DNA from: Sindora glabra | Taxonomy: Eukaryota; Streptophyta; Magnoliopsida; Fabales; Fabaceae | DNA length: 64,000 nt | Assembly (NCBI GenBank): GCA_020226215.1 | Contig: CM035233.1 | Span: 26,415,150-26,479,149, forward strand | Direction of reading: 5' to 3' | Part shown: positions 24,267-34,792 of the stretch, in pieces | How positions within the stretch are numbered: position 1 is the first letter of the stretch | Layout of the letters: each line of letters opens with the position of its first letter | Translations under genes and position numbers: made by a program | Notes under the pieces: model-generated | Databases searched by the model: none | What the model was told of the DNA's origin: nothing | Seen by the model: only the letters and a program-made list of their open reading frames with translations

Positions 24267-24276
24267 AAGAAGAAGA
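24175..24276 (+). repeat. Compound trinucleotide microsatellite (ATT)n-(AGT)n-(AGA)n
   Basis: About 19 ATT units pass directly into about 12 AGT units and then a short AGA run. Each step differs from the last by one base, consistent with stepwise origin by point mutation and slippage. Confidence 0.95.
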
Positions 24277-25196
24277 GAGAATTTAAATAAATCCTTCAAT
24301 ACTTACTTAAAACTTTTATAATTTTTAATATGTTTTAATTAAAAATTAAAATTTTGTTTACAACCTAACCAAAAACAAGTTATATAGAAAATTCTCTTAT
24401 TATTTGTCACACTTAACCATTTTCTTAGAAATTAAATAAATAATTTAGTTTATTTAATTTTAATGAAATTTTCAAAATTACCATTTAGTAATCTAAAATC
24501 AAAATTTACTTTATATTTTGAAATTTGTGAATAAAATTGAATGTATATATAAGTCTTTTTTATGCATAAAGTTTAAGGTAGTTAAAAATAAATAAAAATA
24601 TGATGAAATAAATTTATTAAGATATTTTAAAATAAATACATAAAATAATAAAGTATTTATTAATAAGAAGAGGAATAAAATTAAAAAAATATTTAATATT
24701 TTATTAAAGTTGTAAAATGATATATAACAAAAGGTAAAAAAATTATTTCAAAATGCAATACATAATAAGGAGGATGGAATAGTTTTATATAAAAAAAAAT
24801 TGCTATTTTCTGAATTCATTAAAAATTACAAATGCATCAATTTTTTTTAAAGTTTCATTATTACAAAAAATTACAATTTTTAACAAAAGTTACGATCACT
24901 TGCTTATTTTCACAGAAGCACATAACGGAATTTTTTTTATTTTCAAATATATAAACTTAAAACTTATCATTGCAGGGCATAACAGTCCATCACCTCTTCG
25001 AATTATTTTATTTTCGAAAGACAGAATTACCCTGATGTTTAAGCATAGAGAACTGAGAAGGAATAATGGCTGATTGGTCATTTTGGAGGAGCAAACCTAG
25101 TAGTACCATACGCCCACTAAAAATTGGAGGCGTCTTCGTCAGCGTGGGAGAATTTTAGGACACAGCAACGACGACGTTTGAGCATTTGCTCAGTTA

Positions 25197-27127
25197 GCTA
25201 ATGTTTGGAACAAAAGAAGTAACAGGCGAGAGAAATGGGAAGAAAGAAGTTGGGGGGCCATATGAAACTTCTGCCATTTGGAACGGGTGACAGAAATGAG
25301 AAAAGAAAGAAGTTTGGGGCAAAAAGTTGAAGTGGGGCCCACATCTGCAGAGGTTCAGACTTCTCTCCATTTTTGGAGAGAAGTGGGGAGAAGTCCGGCT
25401 GAGTGCGAGTTTTTCCCACAACTGCCCTTGGAACCAGAGAGTAATTGGAGAGAGCCGCCCACCGCAACAAGCCATCGCCTCCAGCTTCCTTGTCGTGGTC
25501 GCGCCTCAGCCACCATCCACAAGCGCTGTCATGCTGCGGTTCTGCCGGGGAAAATGCCCATTAGCTAAAGCTTGGACAGAGAGCTCCACTATTGTTCTGC
25601 TCCTTCCTCCCTAGGCGACTGCGCATCTTCCCTGTCGCGGCCTACATCCCCCTTGTTGTGGCTACATCTTCCCTGTTGTAGAGGTAAAATTAAAGTGTTG
25701 AGGATCTGGCATTTATCTGTCTTTTCCTGCACAGGTTACGTGGATTGGAGATTGTTTGAAGATAGGCGCCCGCTGGTGAGCTACTGGTCTGTTCTGCCAC
25801 GACAATGACGTCGATCTGCCACCGATTGAAGTTGCCGGTTGCCCCTGCTGTGCATCGGGTCATGGACAGTCGGGTTTGGGATCCTGAAGTCCAAGTCGTT
25901 GTGGGTCGACCCAGTTCGGATCCGACCCGGTGTGCATAAATTTTAATTTTTTTTCTTCTGCAAGCCCTTTTTCCTACTGTTTTTTTTATACATTTTATTT
26001 GGATAATTGAACTTCCCACCCCTTTAAAATTGAAGTGTACATAGTTGAGATGTTTTGTTATACCATGCAGTAGCAATTTAGTTGATTAATAAATTTGAAC
26101 TAAATTTCAGTGTGTTAATAATTTTTTTTTAATTTTATCAGCAATTTTTTATGATTAGTTATTCAGTGCTATGCCCAAACTAATTAGTTTTTCAGGTTGT
26201 ATTGAAGATTTTTTAAATATTATTAACGTAAACTAGCATAAAAATAATCTAATTATATACAACAAAGCTGTTCACACTTTATTCACTGTATAATCTTATG
26301 GATGATATATATAGTGATATACCTAATTAAATACTTGTTAAATTTTCTTTCTAACTACATCTAATAAAATTGACCAAGAGAGTAGTTAACTTTGAATGCA
26401 AAATATTTATATTCAACAAGAATGGAATATATGGTCATATAAATTATTTTTTATTACTATCTAATTAAAATAATTTTTTTAAAAAAATTTGAAAATAAAA
26501 GGAGATAAAATTCTAGCATTGTTGTATGTAAAAAATAAAATCCTAATACAAATATATTTTAGAATTATACATTAATTATTTTAGTAATTTAATGTGTATC
26601 ACTTAGATGCTCATTTTAATTATATTTGGCCTTGTCACCAAGAAACTAATTAGGCCATGTAGTAACTTGAGAAGTTAACAAATATTAATGACATGGAATG
26701 AATACATCTATTTCAGATAATGATAGATATTTACATTTCCTCCTTTTATATATATATCGATACCTAAAGAATTTGGCATTCCTTTGTTGTTGTTTTTCAT
26801 ATATTACTCTTGATAATAAGTATTATACTCGAGGCATATTTTCATTTTATACACTCTCAAAGGACTCGCGTTTACACTACTAAAAAGTTAAGTTCTTAAT
26901 CCTTGCTTAAGCTCAAAGGTATGTTTCTACTAACTTTATAAATCTCATTGCATATACTTGTGGGTGCAAAAACTGCATCTTGTGTGTTTTTCTTTTTTTT
27001 GCAAATTCTGTTAATAATATTTAACTAGTCCATCCACATTAAAGCTAATATATGGGTCTACATTTGTTTAAAACTTATGATTTATAATATTTATTAGTTA
27101 GAATTTGGAGGTATTTCATAAGTGACT
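25197..27127 (+). promoter_or_regulatory. 5' leader/promoter region of the PIF/Harbinger element
   Basis: The first ~750 bp are clearly more GC-rich than the surroundings (about 25,250-25,930). They contain an internal imperfect repeat of 'TTTGGAAC...AGAAATG(A/G)GAA...AAGAAGTT'. Several overlapping open frames on both strands reflect base composition and show no domain, so I treat this as promoter and untranslated leader. The rest (25,950-27,100) is AT-rich. Confidence 0.45.
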
Positions 27128-28586
27128 ATGGAGGATAATGTGGATGAATTATATGAAGATCAATTGGAATTAGACGAGTCGCCTATTATTGAAATGATGA
27201 AGGAATGGGATAGATTGTGTCAAATATGTGTGGTTCAACTTGTATGCTATATTGGTTATTTTATGTACCTACTGGAGTTGCAAGCCAATATTGTACCTAA
27301 AGGCATTGGTGGAGTCAGGGAAGCAAGAGATCAGATGTGGCAACAATTTTTGCAAAACCTGCTACATTCAGAAAAAAGTCATGACGTACTATGCATGCGT
27401 CCTCACACTTTCCTACGATTATGTGAAAAGATCAAATCAATGGGTAGAGTGAGGGATTCCACTTATTCGACTGTGGAGGAATAAGTAGCTAAGTTCTTGC
27501 ATATCCTAGCACATAATGTAAAAAATAGAACTATGTCATTTTTCTTCCATTAGTCGGAAGAGACAATTAGTCGTTACTTTCATAACATTCTACGAGCTAT
27601 TGTATCTCTTGGAGATGAGTATCTTGTGCAGCCTTCTAGATTAGAGGTTCCTACACAAATACTCAACAATAATAAATTTTATCCTTATTTCAAGGTAATA
27701 TGTTTACATTTTTGTATGACACTGCTAATAATTGGATTGTTGTTCTTTATTTGTCATGTTGTGTAAAGATACTAAAAGGAAATTATTTACAGGATTGTAT
27801 GAGAGGTCTGGATGGAACACATATATGAGTTAAAGTTCCCAGAAAGGTTGCTCCCCACTTTCGAGGAAGAAAGGACTACCCCACACAGAATGTGTTAGTA
27901 GTGTGTTCTTTTAATTTGAAATTCACATATGTGTTGTCTGGTTGGGAGGGAACTGCATCTGACTCCAGGGTCCTCAAACATGCTCTAGCTAAAAAAGGAG
28001 ATAGATTGAGAATTCCAAGAGGTAAGTAATAATTTTGATATGCCTTGCACAATAATAGGTCAACGCCATAAGAATTAATGTGTTTATCTTTAAGGTTATG
28101 TGTTCTGACGTTTATTTGTATCATTGTTGTAAATTAAGTAAATTCTACTTAGGAGATGTAGGATTTCCTCTAAAAGGAAGCGTTCTTACACCTTACAGAG
28201 GAGTGCGATATCATTTAAAGGAGTACACTACCCGTGGACCTCAAGATACAAAGGAATTCTATAACCATCAGCATGTATCGTTGAGAAATGTAATCGAAAG
28301 GGCTTTTGGGGTGTTAAAAAAGAGATTTCCAATAATTGCTATGGGCACGGAATCACATTACTCCTTCAGGACTATGACCGACATTACTATTGCATGTTGT
28401 ATATTGCATAATTTTCTAATGGATGTTTATCCCGATCCACGATTGATAGATGAGGTCGATCGTAAGCTGCTAGAAAGGAATGTAGAAGATATAGGAGATT
28501 ATAAATCCAGGACCACAAAGGAAAACTATAGGCATGGGTTCATCATGAGAGAAAACCTAGTAGCCCATATGTGGAGTGATTATTAG
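27128..28586 (+). pseudogene. PIF/Harbinger DDE nuclease (transposase), HARBI1-like
   Basis: I take the ATG at 27128 (MEDNVDELYEDQLELDE) rather than an upstream GTG. A helical N-terminal segment is followed by MRPHTFLRLCEKIKSMG. The catalytic domain has DCMRGLDGTHI (first Asp), GWEGTASDSRVLKHAL (second Asp) and RNVIERAFGVLKKRFPI (Glu), then ITIACCILHNFLMD. An intron fits GT...AG at 27695-27792, joining PYFK and DCMRG. A second lies after RIPRG, from about 28,021 to about 28,137, but its acceptor appears to have lost a base. Stops at 27,482-27,484, near 27,551 and at 27,826-27,828 (after LDGTHI) make it a pseudogene. The nuclease cuts at the element ends together with the Myb-like partner. Confidence 0.85.
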
Positions 28587-28932
28587 CAGAGCTTGTCATA
28601 GTTTTTGTCATTTATACAATAACTCTTTGTACATTATCTTTTGATGCTTATAAATCTTGCACTATTGATGTGACTGAGAACTATATTTAGAGTCTTATAT
28701 GTATGATTTAAATTTAGTGGATTGTTGCACTTCCCTTTTGTAGCATGAATTGAATATCCACTGTTGAGTGATGTGATTGTGCATAAAACCTCCTTCTGAA
28801 TTGCACATAATTTAAACAACTTATGTCTGAGAAGTTTGTGACTAATTACATGTATCATGCATAATATAATCCTTTTCCATTCCTTATACTATCACCCCTT
28901 ATTGGGTTGTGTATTTCATTGTAGATCTTGCC

Positions 28933-30092
28933 ATGCCGAAAAATAAGAAGTCTGATAGTAGGGGAGATGGATCTTCTAGGGACTTACTACGTTGGACGCC
29001 AATATGGATGCTATATTATTAGATTTATTACTCGAGGAGGTGCAAAAAGGTAATTAACCAGATGGCACATTTACATCCATGGCTTATGCTAGCGTGGTGG
29101 TGCAGCTTAAGCAGATTATAGGTCTATTCTTTCAAAAGCAACACATCAAGAATCGATTGAAGACATTGAAGGAAAACTTCAATGAATGTTATGATCTATT
29201 CCATAGGTGGAGTGGGATTGGCTGGAACCCATCCCTACACATGTTCGAGGCAGAACCAGAAGTGTGGAGTGAGATATGTCAGGTAAAGATAGAATAACTT
29301 ATGCACTATACATAGATGTAATACTTCGTTCATTTCTTAGTATGGATTACACCAAAAATTGGTGTATGATGATGTGATTGTGTGTGTTTGTAGGATAAAC
29401 CCAAGGCCAACAGATGGAAGTGTTCACCAATACATAACTATGACAAGCTATTAGAGCTATTCGGAAGAGACAAGGCCACAGGATCATATGCTGAGAGTGC
29501 AACAGACAAGTTGAGGGGATGGGATAAAGAGAGGTTGGGCCTGAATGATAGCTTTGAACACATGTCAGATTCTGATATTAATTGGGGAAATGATACTCCC
29601 AACTACGTTGGCCATTTTGACTCATTTAGTCCTGAATATGCTCTTTCAAACCACTCTCAGGAGTTTCCTAACTCAAATCAATCTCAAGGAACATCATCAT
29701 CAAGAGGATCAAAGCGGAAAGCGCTCACAGTTGATTTAATTGAGAAGGGTTATAAGAAGTTGAATATAGGGATCAACAGCTTAACTGATGTTATGAGAGA
29801 TGCGGTGGAAAAGCATGTGCAAATAGCTGAAAAACATGTAAAAATAGCCAAAAAGAAAGCTCGGATAGCAAAAAGATAACTCTCCATCATGGAAAGTAGT
29901 AGACCTCACCATTATAGTGAAGCAGAAGTCTGGACAGAGTTAGAGAAAATAGGAGTACTTGAAGAATATCAGTTAAAGTGTTATAGCTTCCTTTGTGAAA
30001 ATGAGAGAGCCAAGAAGCAGTTTTTTAGGGTACTGCCCCACTTAAAATTACAGGTGCTATATCAGCTTATGGCTAGTGTAAGACTTAGTTGA
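28933..30092 (+). pseudogene. PIF/Harbinger Myb/SANT-like protein (second element gene)
   Basis: Starts MPKNKKSDSRGDG. A Myb/SANT-like DNA-binding domain covers RWTP..., FFQKQHIKNRLKTLKENF and WNPSLHMFEAEPEVW, the pattern of the Myb_DNA-bind_3 type. A frameshift lies near 29,005 and a stop follows EVQKG near 29,053. An intron fits 29283-29393 (GT...AG). The second exon encodes KANRWKCSPIHNYDKLLELF, a Ser-rich region and a repeated helix AEKHVKIAKKKARIAKR, then a TAA at 29,877. The frame resumes in HHYSEAEVWTELEKIGV, the C-terminal module of this family. In known systems this protein is needed with the nuclease for end binding and nuclear import. Confidence 0.75.
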
Positions 30093-30722
30093 CCCACCAT
30101 TTTAGGTACACACTGATGCATTCTCTCAACTAATCTTTTTAAAGTTATCAAATGGTATCTTAATCTAAAGAATGACATTGACTTTATTGTATTTTTTGTC
30201 CTTGCATAAGCAGAGAGTTTAATTAAAGCTAAGTTCTGACAGTATGTACTGAGTATCTTGTCATGTCTATATCTTTACACATATATAATGATACTGTAGA
30301 ATAATTGTAAAGTTGCAATGTGATTTATATTAATTGTTTGAATTGATACATAGGTAATGAGGAGAAGATACTCTGTGAAAATGAGAGAGCCAAGAAGCTA
30401 TTTTTTAGGGTACTGTCCCACTTAAAATTACAGGTGCTATATCAGCTTATGGTTAGCGCAAGACTTGGTTGACCCACCATTTTAGGTACACACTAATGCA
30501 TTCTCTTAACTAATCTTTTTAAAGTTATCAAATGGTATCTTAATCTAAAGAATGACATTGACCTTACTGTATTTTTTGTCCTTGCATAAGTAGAGAGTCT
30601 AATTAAAGCTAAGTTCTGACAGTATGTATTGAGTATTTTGTTATGTCTATATCTTTACACACATATAACGATAGTGTGGAATAATTTATATTAATTGTTT
30701 GAATTGATGCATAGGTAATGAG
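29995..30722 (+). repeat. ~370-bp tandem duplication at the 3' end of the Myb/SANT gene
   Basis: Copy 1 (29995-30361) and copy 2 (30375-30722) are offset by 380 bp. They are nearly identical apart from scattered substitutions and a ~19-bp deletion in copy 2. Each starts GTGAAAATGAGAGAGCCAAG and ends GCATAGGTAATGAG or similar. The duplication includes the last ~30 codons of the gene and its 3' untranslated region. Confidence 0.9.
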
Positions 30723-31727
30723 TAGAGCAGACATACTTGTTGCCACAGTTATGGCGTAGTGTCAAGTTGATCGAGAAGGTCATTTGGAAAGGAGAAGTTG
30801 TTTTGATCTCATTTGCTTTGTATGGTAATAAATCTTGTATTAATCGACCAAAGTGAACCTATGATGTTTATGTTTTGTATGTGAACATGAGATCCTGAAT
30901 CATCATTTGAATATTTATGAGATACAATTAAACTATTATGTATAATATGCAGAACTTATAAACCATGTTAGTAGTTAGATAATAGATATTAATGATGAAA
31001 TTAAGTGGACCCCACATAAAGAAATTTATCTTATTCTCTTAAAAATTTAAATTTTTTTATTCAATATTTATCCAACAACATTTATTATAATTTCCAAATT
31101 TATAAGGAAAATTATATAATTATAAAAAATTAATTACTACTACATATTATTTTTAATTTATTTTAAATGAAAAATATTTTTATATAGGTATTAAAGGAGT
31201 AGATAATATTTATTTGAGATAGTTTTAAAAGAATAGGATTAATTTATAAAATTATATAAATTTTTAAATAAGTATAAATTTTTTTATATAATTACTTGAA
31301 TATTTATTTATATTTTATTTCTAATAATTAAATTAAGATATTTAATTAAAATTGAACTTATTATTAATTTGTCATTTATTTATAACTATTAAATTAAAAT
31401 ATTTAATTATTGAATTTATTGTTAATATGATATTTAATTTAATAATTAAAATAATATTTTTTAAGAATACAAAATTTAAAGTATACACTTGAGTTCATAT
31501 ATTATGCATAAAGGTATAAAAGTTATTTTACAGAAATACAACTTCTTTTTCTCTTAACTTCTCTCTTTCCAAATAAAAAAAATTATTTTTCTCCTAATTT
31601 TTTTCTCTCCTAATTTTTTCATTTTCAAACAATACAAAAAAAAATACTTCTTTTCTTCCACTTTTCTCTCCCTTAATTTCTTTCTCTCTTAACTCTCCCC
31701 TCACTTCTCTTCCATTCAAACAAACGT
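30723..31727 (+). other. 3' non-coding end of the PIF/Harbinger element
   Basis: Very AT-rich to about 31,540, then CT-rich with repeated 'CTCTCTTAACT' and 'TTTCTCTCC' words. The last 17 bases form the proposed terminal repeat. No coding region is supported. Confidence 0.5.
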
Positions 31728-31910
31728 TTAGTCCCGACAAAAGAGGCACGCCCTGAAATAGTACCATAAGCGGGGTAGAACTTTTTCTTTCCGGACAGAA
31801 ATGCCCTCAACACCTCTGCAATATTACCTTTTTGGAAGTTGGTGCATTAAATCGAATAAACTCGTCAACCATAATCGTGATTAGGACGTAACACGGGTCG
31901 CTAATTACAT

Positions 31911-31939
31911 GACACGTGCCAAATGACTGCCACGTGGTA
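31911..31939. promoter_or_regulatory. Two G-box (CACGTG) motifs 18 bp apart
   Basis: GACACGTGCC (core 31913-31918) and GCCACGTGGT (core 31931-31936) match the ABRE/G-box consensus bound by plant bZIP and bHLH factors. Spacing of the cores is 18 bp. No downstream gene is visible, so function is unproven; this may be the relic of a promoter. Confidence 0.35.
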
Positions 31940-32208
31940 ATACGTGTTATCTGTTCACTGCTTTTCTTGTGTGCCACGGAGTCAGAGATCAAAGTCAATG
32001 ATATTAAAGAATAAGATAATGGAGACATGATAGAGTGTGTTACGGACTACACTAATATACAGGTTCTACGAATGGGGAAACGTAGGCGGCAATGATTAAA
32101 AAGTTTTTAAAATCGTAGAAAAATAAGAGACCGAAAAAGTGGGAAATTTTATGGAGTGACGTAAGCAGATCAACGATGGAAGCAACACAATAAAATTGTG
32201 TACTTGTC

Positions 32209-32560
32209 TAATGGGAATTGATTTTTCCACGGAAGACATTCACTGTTTCCACGAAATTTCATTAGGAGGACGAGAGTCTCCTCCTAGAAATTTTTCCATC
32301 GAATTTTCGGAACTGTCTATCAATTGACGCAGAATCTTATAAGAGGTAAACCAAAACTATCGAAGAAATTAATTAATTAATTATATCAAATAATTAAACT
32401 AAAATGATTTATTGTTATCTAAGTTAACTTTTAATTCCTAAAACTGTAATAAAAATTTAAATATGATATCAAACCACTCAAAAATAAATAAATTAATAGC
32501 TTTTTATAATAGCAACAACGACAAAATAATAATTATTATTATTGGCAATTCTCCAGTTTA
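32209..32560 (+). repeat. Left arm of an inverted repeat flanking the MULE
   Basis: Matches the reverse strand of 43,150-43,508 with indels. The best block is TGATTTTTCCACGG with the following 'AGAC.TT..CTG.TTCCACG'. Further blocks such as TAAGTTAA.TTTT.AATT..TAAAA and 'CAATTCTCCA' occur in the same order. The arms lie outside the MULE target duplication, so they belong to an older structure. Confidence 0.5.
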
Positions 32561-32827
32561 CCAATTTTTTAATCTCATTTTTTAAAATTAGCACTTTTAT
32601 CATTTTTTAAATGTTTTTATTTTTTTAATTTTAATTTTTAAGTTTAAATTGAAGTCAACAATAAAATAAATTTTGTTAAAGGTAGTGAATTAAAATAAAT
32701 ATATTTAATGATTTAAAAATACCATTTTAATAAATGAGTACGAGAATATTGATTTACTTGAAGTAAATATATTAAATAAGAAAAGTAAGCATTCACTTAC
32801 TTTGAGATCACTTTGAGAACCTAAATC

Positions 32828-32909
32828 GGCTAAAATACCGAATTACGCATATTTTCTAAACAATTTACCGTTTTACGGCAGTTTGAAAATATTTTACCAA
32901 AATATGCAG
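32828..32909 (+). repeat. Left terminal inverted repeat of the MULE (outer part)
   Basis: Pairs with the reverse strand of about 41,864-41,947: GGCTAAAATACC then 'TTACCGTTTTAC' and '(A)CCAAAATATGCA' blocks in the same order. The same module starts the nested foldback element at 39981 and recurs once more at 40,932-41,011. Confidence 0.85.
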
Positions 32910-33124
32910 GGCGCCATTCAAATTGGCGCCCGTGGGGGTTGGAAGCGCCATTCAAAATGGCGCCCTCCCCCTTGGAGGCGCCGTTTCAAGTGGCGCCCCT
33001 CCATGCGGGAGGCGCCATTTTGAATGGCGCCCTCCGTATGGAAGGCGCCACCTCAAAAGGTGCCCCTGGGCGCCTTTAATTCAAATTTGAATTTCAAATG
33101 GGAGGCGCCATTTCATCAGGCGCC
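32910..33124. repeat. Array of six GGCGCC-N9-GGCGCC hairpin units in the MULE end
   Basis: Six 21-bp units start at 32910, 32944, 32977, 33011, 33044 and 33104 (spacings 34, 33, 34, 33, 60). Each has GGCGCC (once AGCGCC or GGTGCC) on both sides of nine variable bases. The nine bases are themselves often complementary at their ends: ATT...AAT in three units, ACC...GGT spanning the arm in the fifth. The array lies directly upstream of a TATA box. Two more units are in the right end (41781-41801 and 41818-41838), where ATCCTAGAT is fully palindromic at its ends. Confidence 0.9.
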
Positions 33125-34790
33125 TCCCCCCTATATATTCCCCTGCTCGTCCCTCCTCCCTCAAACCCTCACTCACAATTGCGCAGCCGCCTCCTCTCTC
33201 AAACCTTCTCACTCAGAAACCATTTCGCAGCTCTGCTTCTCTTTTTTGTTCGCAAAACTTGTAGTCATAGTTCGTTCATCAATCATCATCCGTTCTTATT
33301 TTTGTACATTGCATTCGGAAGTATTTTTTGCTTTGGAGCAAATCTGATCCCAGTCAACTCTTGTTTGGTTAGTGTATTTGTAATTTTTATTATTATGTTA
33401 TATTTTTTTTAAATTAATTATTATGATTTATGATATGAAGTGATGATTAAGGAGTTAGAAAGAAATTTCTGTTATAATTTGGAAATTTTTACTGATTTAA
33501 TTTTTAATATTTTTTGTATTTATATTATAATATTTATTTTATGTTAATATTATGATTTATGATATGAAATGGTGATCTTGGATTTAGAAAAGATTTATAC
33601 AAATTTATATGATATGTGATAGTTTATATTTTTTACTGATTAGTATTTTTATATAATTTCTGTATGTATATTATAATTTATATTTCATGTTGATTATTAT
33701 GATTTACGATGGGAAATGATGATCTACGATTTAGGAAAAAATCATATAAATATATGTGATCTGTGATAATTTGTGATTTTTATTGGTTAGTGTTTGTATA
33801 TTTTTTACATTTATATTATAATTTTTAATTTATTTTGATTATTATGGCTTATAATGTGAAGTGATGATCTAGGATTTAGAAAAAGTTGAAACTTTAACAT
33901 ATTATATTTGTTAGAAAACTAACATGTTATTGACAATATTTTTTTTACAATCATTAATTATATTTTTTAATTTATGACTATATATTTTAGTTTTAATGAA
34001 ATGAGTTAGGAATAAAAATTAATTATTTTTTAAAATTCATTAATATTTTCTTGATATAAAAATTCGAACAATATATTTTAAATTGAATATACATCAATAA
34101 AATTTTATATATATTGTTATTTTTATTCCTTTAATATATTATCTTACGAAATATATTTAATTTAGCGTGATTGTTGCATAATTTTATAATTGATACAATA
34201 ACATCTAATAACTTTTACTTAGAGATTGAAATTATTAAATTATCTAACAATTTTTTCTTTCATGTAGAGGCTTTTTTCTGTTTGCTTCTCCGAATACTTA
34301 CTGGTTAGTATTTTTAGGAATTTTATGCTTATACTATAATTTTTATATAGTCATAGTGAAAATATTTTTTATATCGGTAGAGACATTTATTTAAAATATT
34401 ATGATATTAATAATATAGAATTATTTATTTTATATTGAATGTTATGATTTATGATGTGAAATTATGATTTAAGATGTGAAGTTATGATTTATGAAAATGT
34501 CGTAGGACTTTATATGTAATGTGATAGGTTGTGCTATTAAAATAATAACAAACGAGATAAAGAAGGATGTCCTAATATAGGTCTTACGACCTAGGTGAAA
34601 GCCATATTTAGAGAACTTTATCATGTGAGATCTTAATGTATCATAAGAAAGGTACTAAAAAAGATCCTGGGAAATGTGAATGTAACCAAAAGCCTTGAAA
34701 AAGTAGGATACTGTTATTACAAATTTGGACTTTTTTGCATTTAAATAGTAGATATTGTATGGTGTACACATGCAGACAGTGTACCAACGT
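33125..34790 (+). promoter_or_regulatory. Core promoter and leader of the MULE genes
   Basis: A TATA box, TATATAT at 33132-33138, follows the GGCGCC array and is itself followed by a CT-rich leader with 'CCTCACTCAC' and 'CTCTCAAAC' words, typical of plant 5' untranslated regions. From about 33,400 to 34,600 the sequence is AT-rich, with recurring 'TTATGATTTA(T/C)GAT(A/G)TGAA' words, and looks like a long leader intron. No supported frame is present before about 34,790. Confidence 0.5.
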
Positions 34791-34792
34791 GG

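Larger units (their letters stand above)
21521..25193. other. AT-rich intergenic region
   Basis: Mostly A/T-rich sequence without a supported coding region. Short frames have no domain. It contains a MITE-like hairpin (23590-23753), a 35-bp tandem duplication and a compound microsatellite, listed separately. Confidence 0.6.
25197..31727 (+). mobile_element. PIF/Harbinger DNA transposon
   Basis: Two characteristic pseudogenes lie head to tail in plus orientation: a DDE nuclease and a Myb/SANT-like protein, the gene pair that defines PIF/Harbinger. Proposed ends are GCTAATGTTTGGAACA on the left and, on the reverse strand of the right end, ACGTTTGTTTGAATGG, sharing TGTTTG at the same offset. 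Both are flanked by TTA (25194-25196 and 31728-31730), the usual trinucleotide target. The terminal repeats are degenerate, so the exact limits are less sure than the family. Subterminal sequence on both sides is purine-rich when read inward. The length, 6.5 kb, fits an element with both genes. Confidence 0.65.
31731..32818. other. Intergenic region between two DNA transposons
   Basis: No coding region is supported. It includes two G-box cores (listed separately) and the left arm of an inverted repeat (32,209-32,560). The last bases form the left MULE target copy (ACCTAAATC, 32819-32827). Confidence 0.55.

Noticed and set aside
25194..25808. Overlapping open frames on both strands as protein genes
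   Set aside because: They overlap one another in a GC-rich patch, have no domain, and sit where the transposon leader is expected.
25098..31770. 'AGTACCATA' shared by both flanks of the Harbinger element as a long target duplication
   Set aside because: Only ten to thirteen bases match, it lies 80-100 bp outside on the left and ~30 bp on the right, and TTA is the usual target.
33024..33412. Open frames over the GGCGCC array and leader as a protein
   Set aside because: They start in the terminal hairpin array and cross a TATA box and CT-rich leader; no domain.
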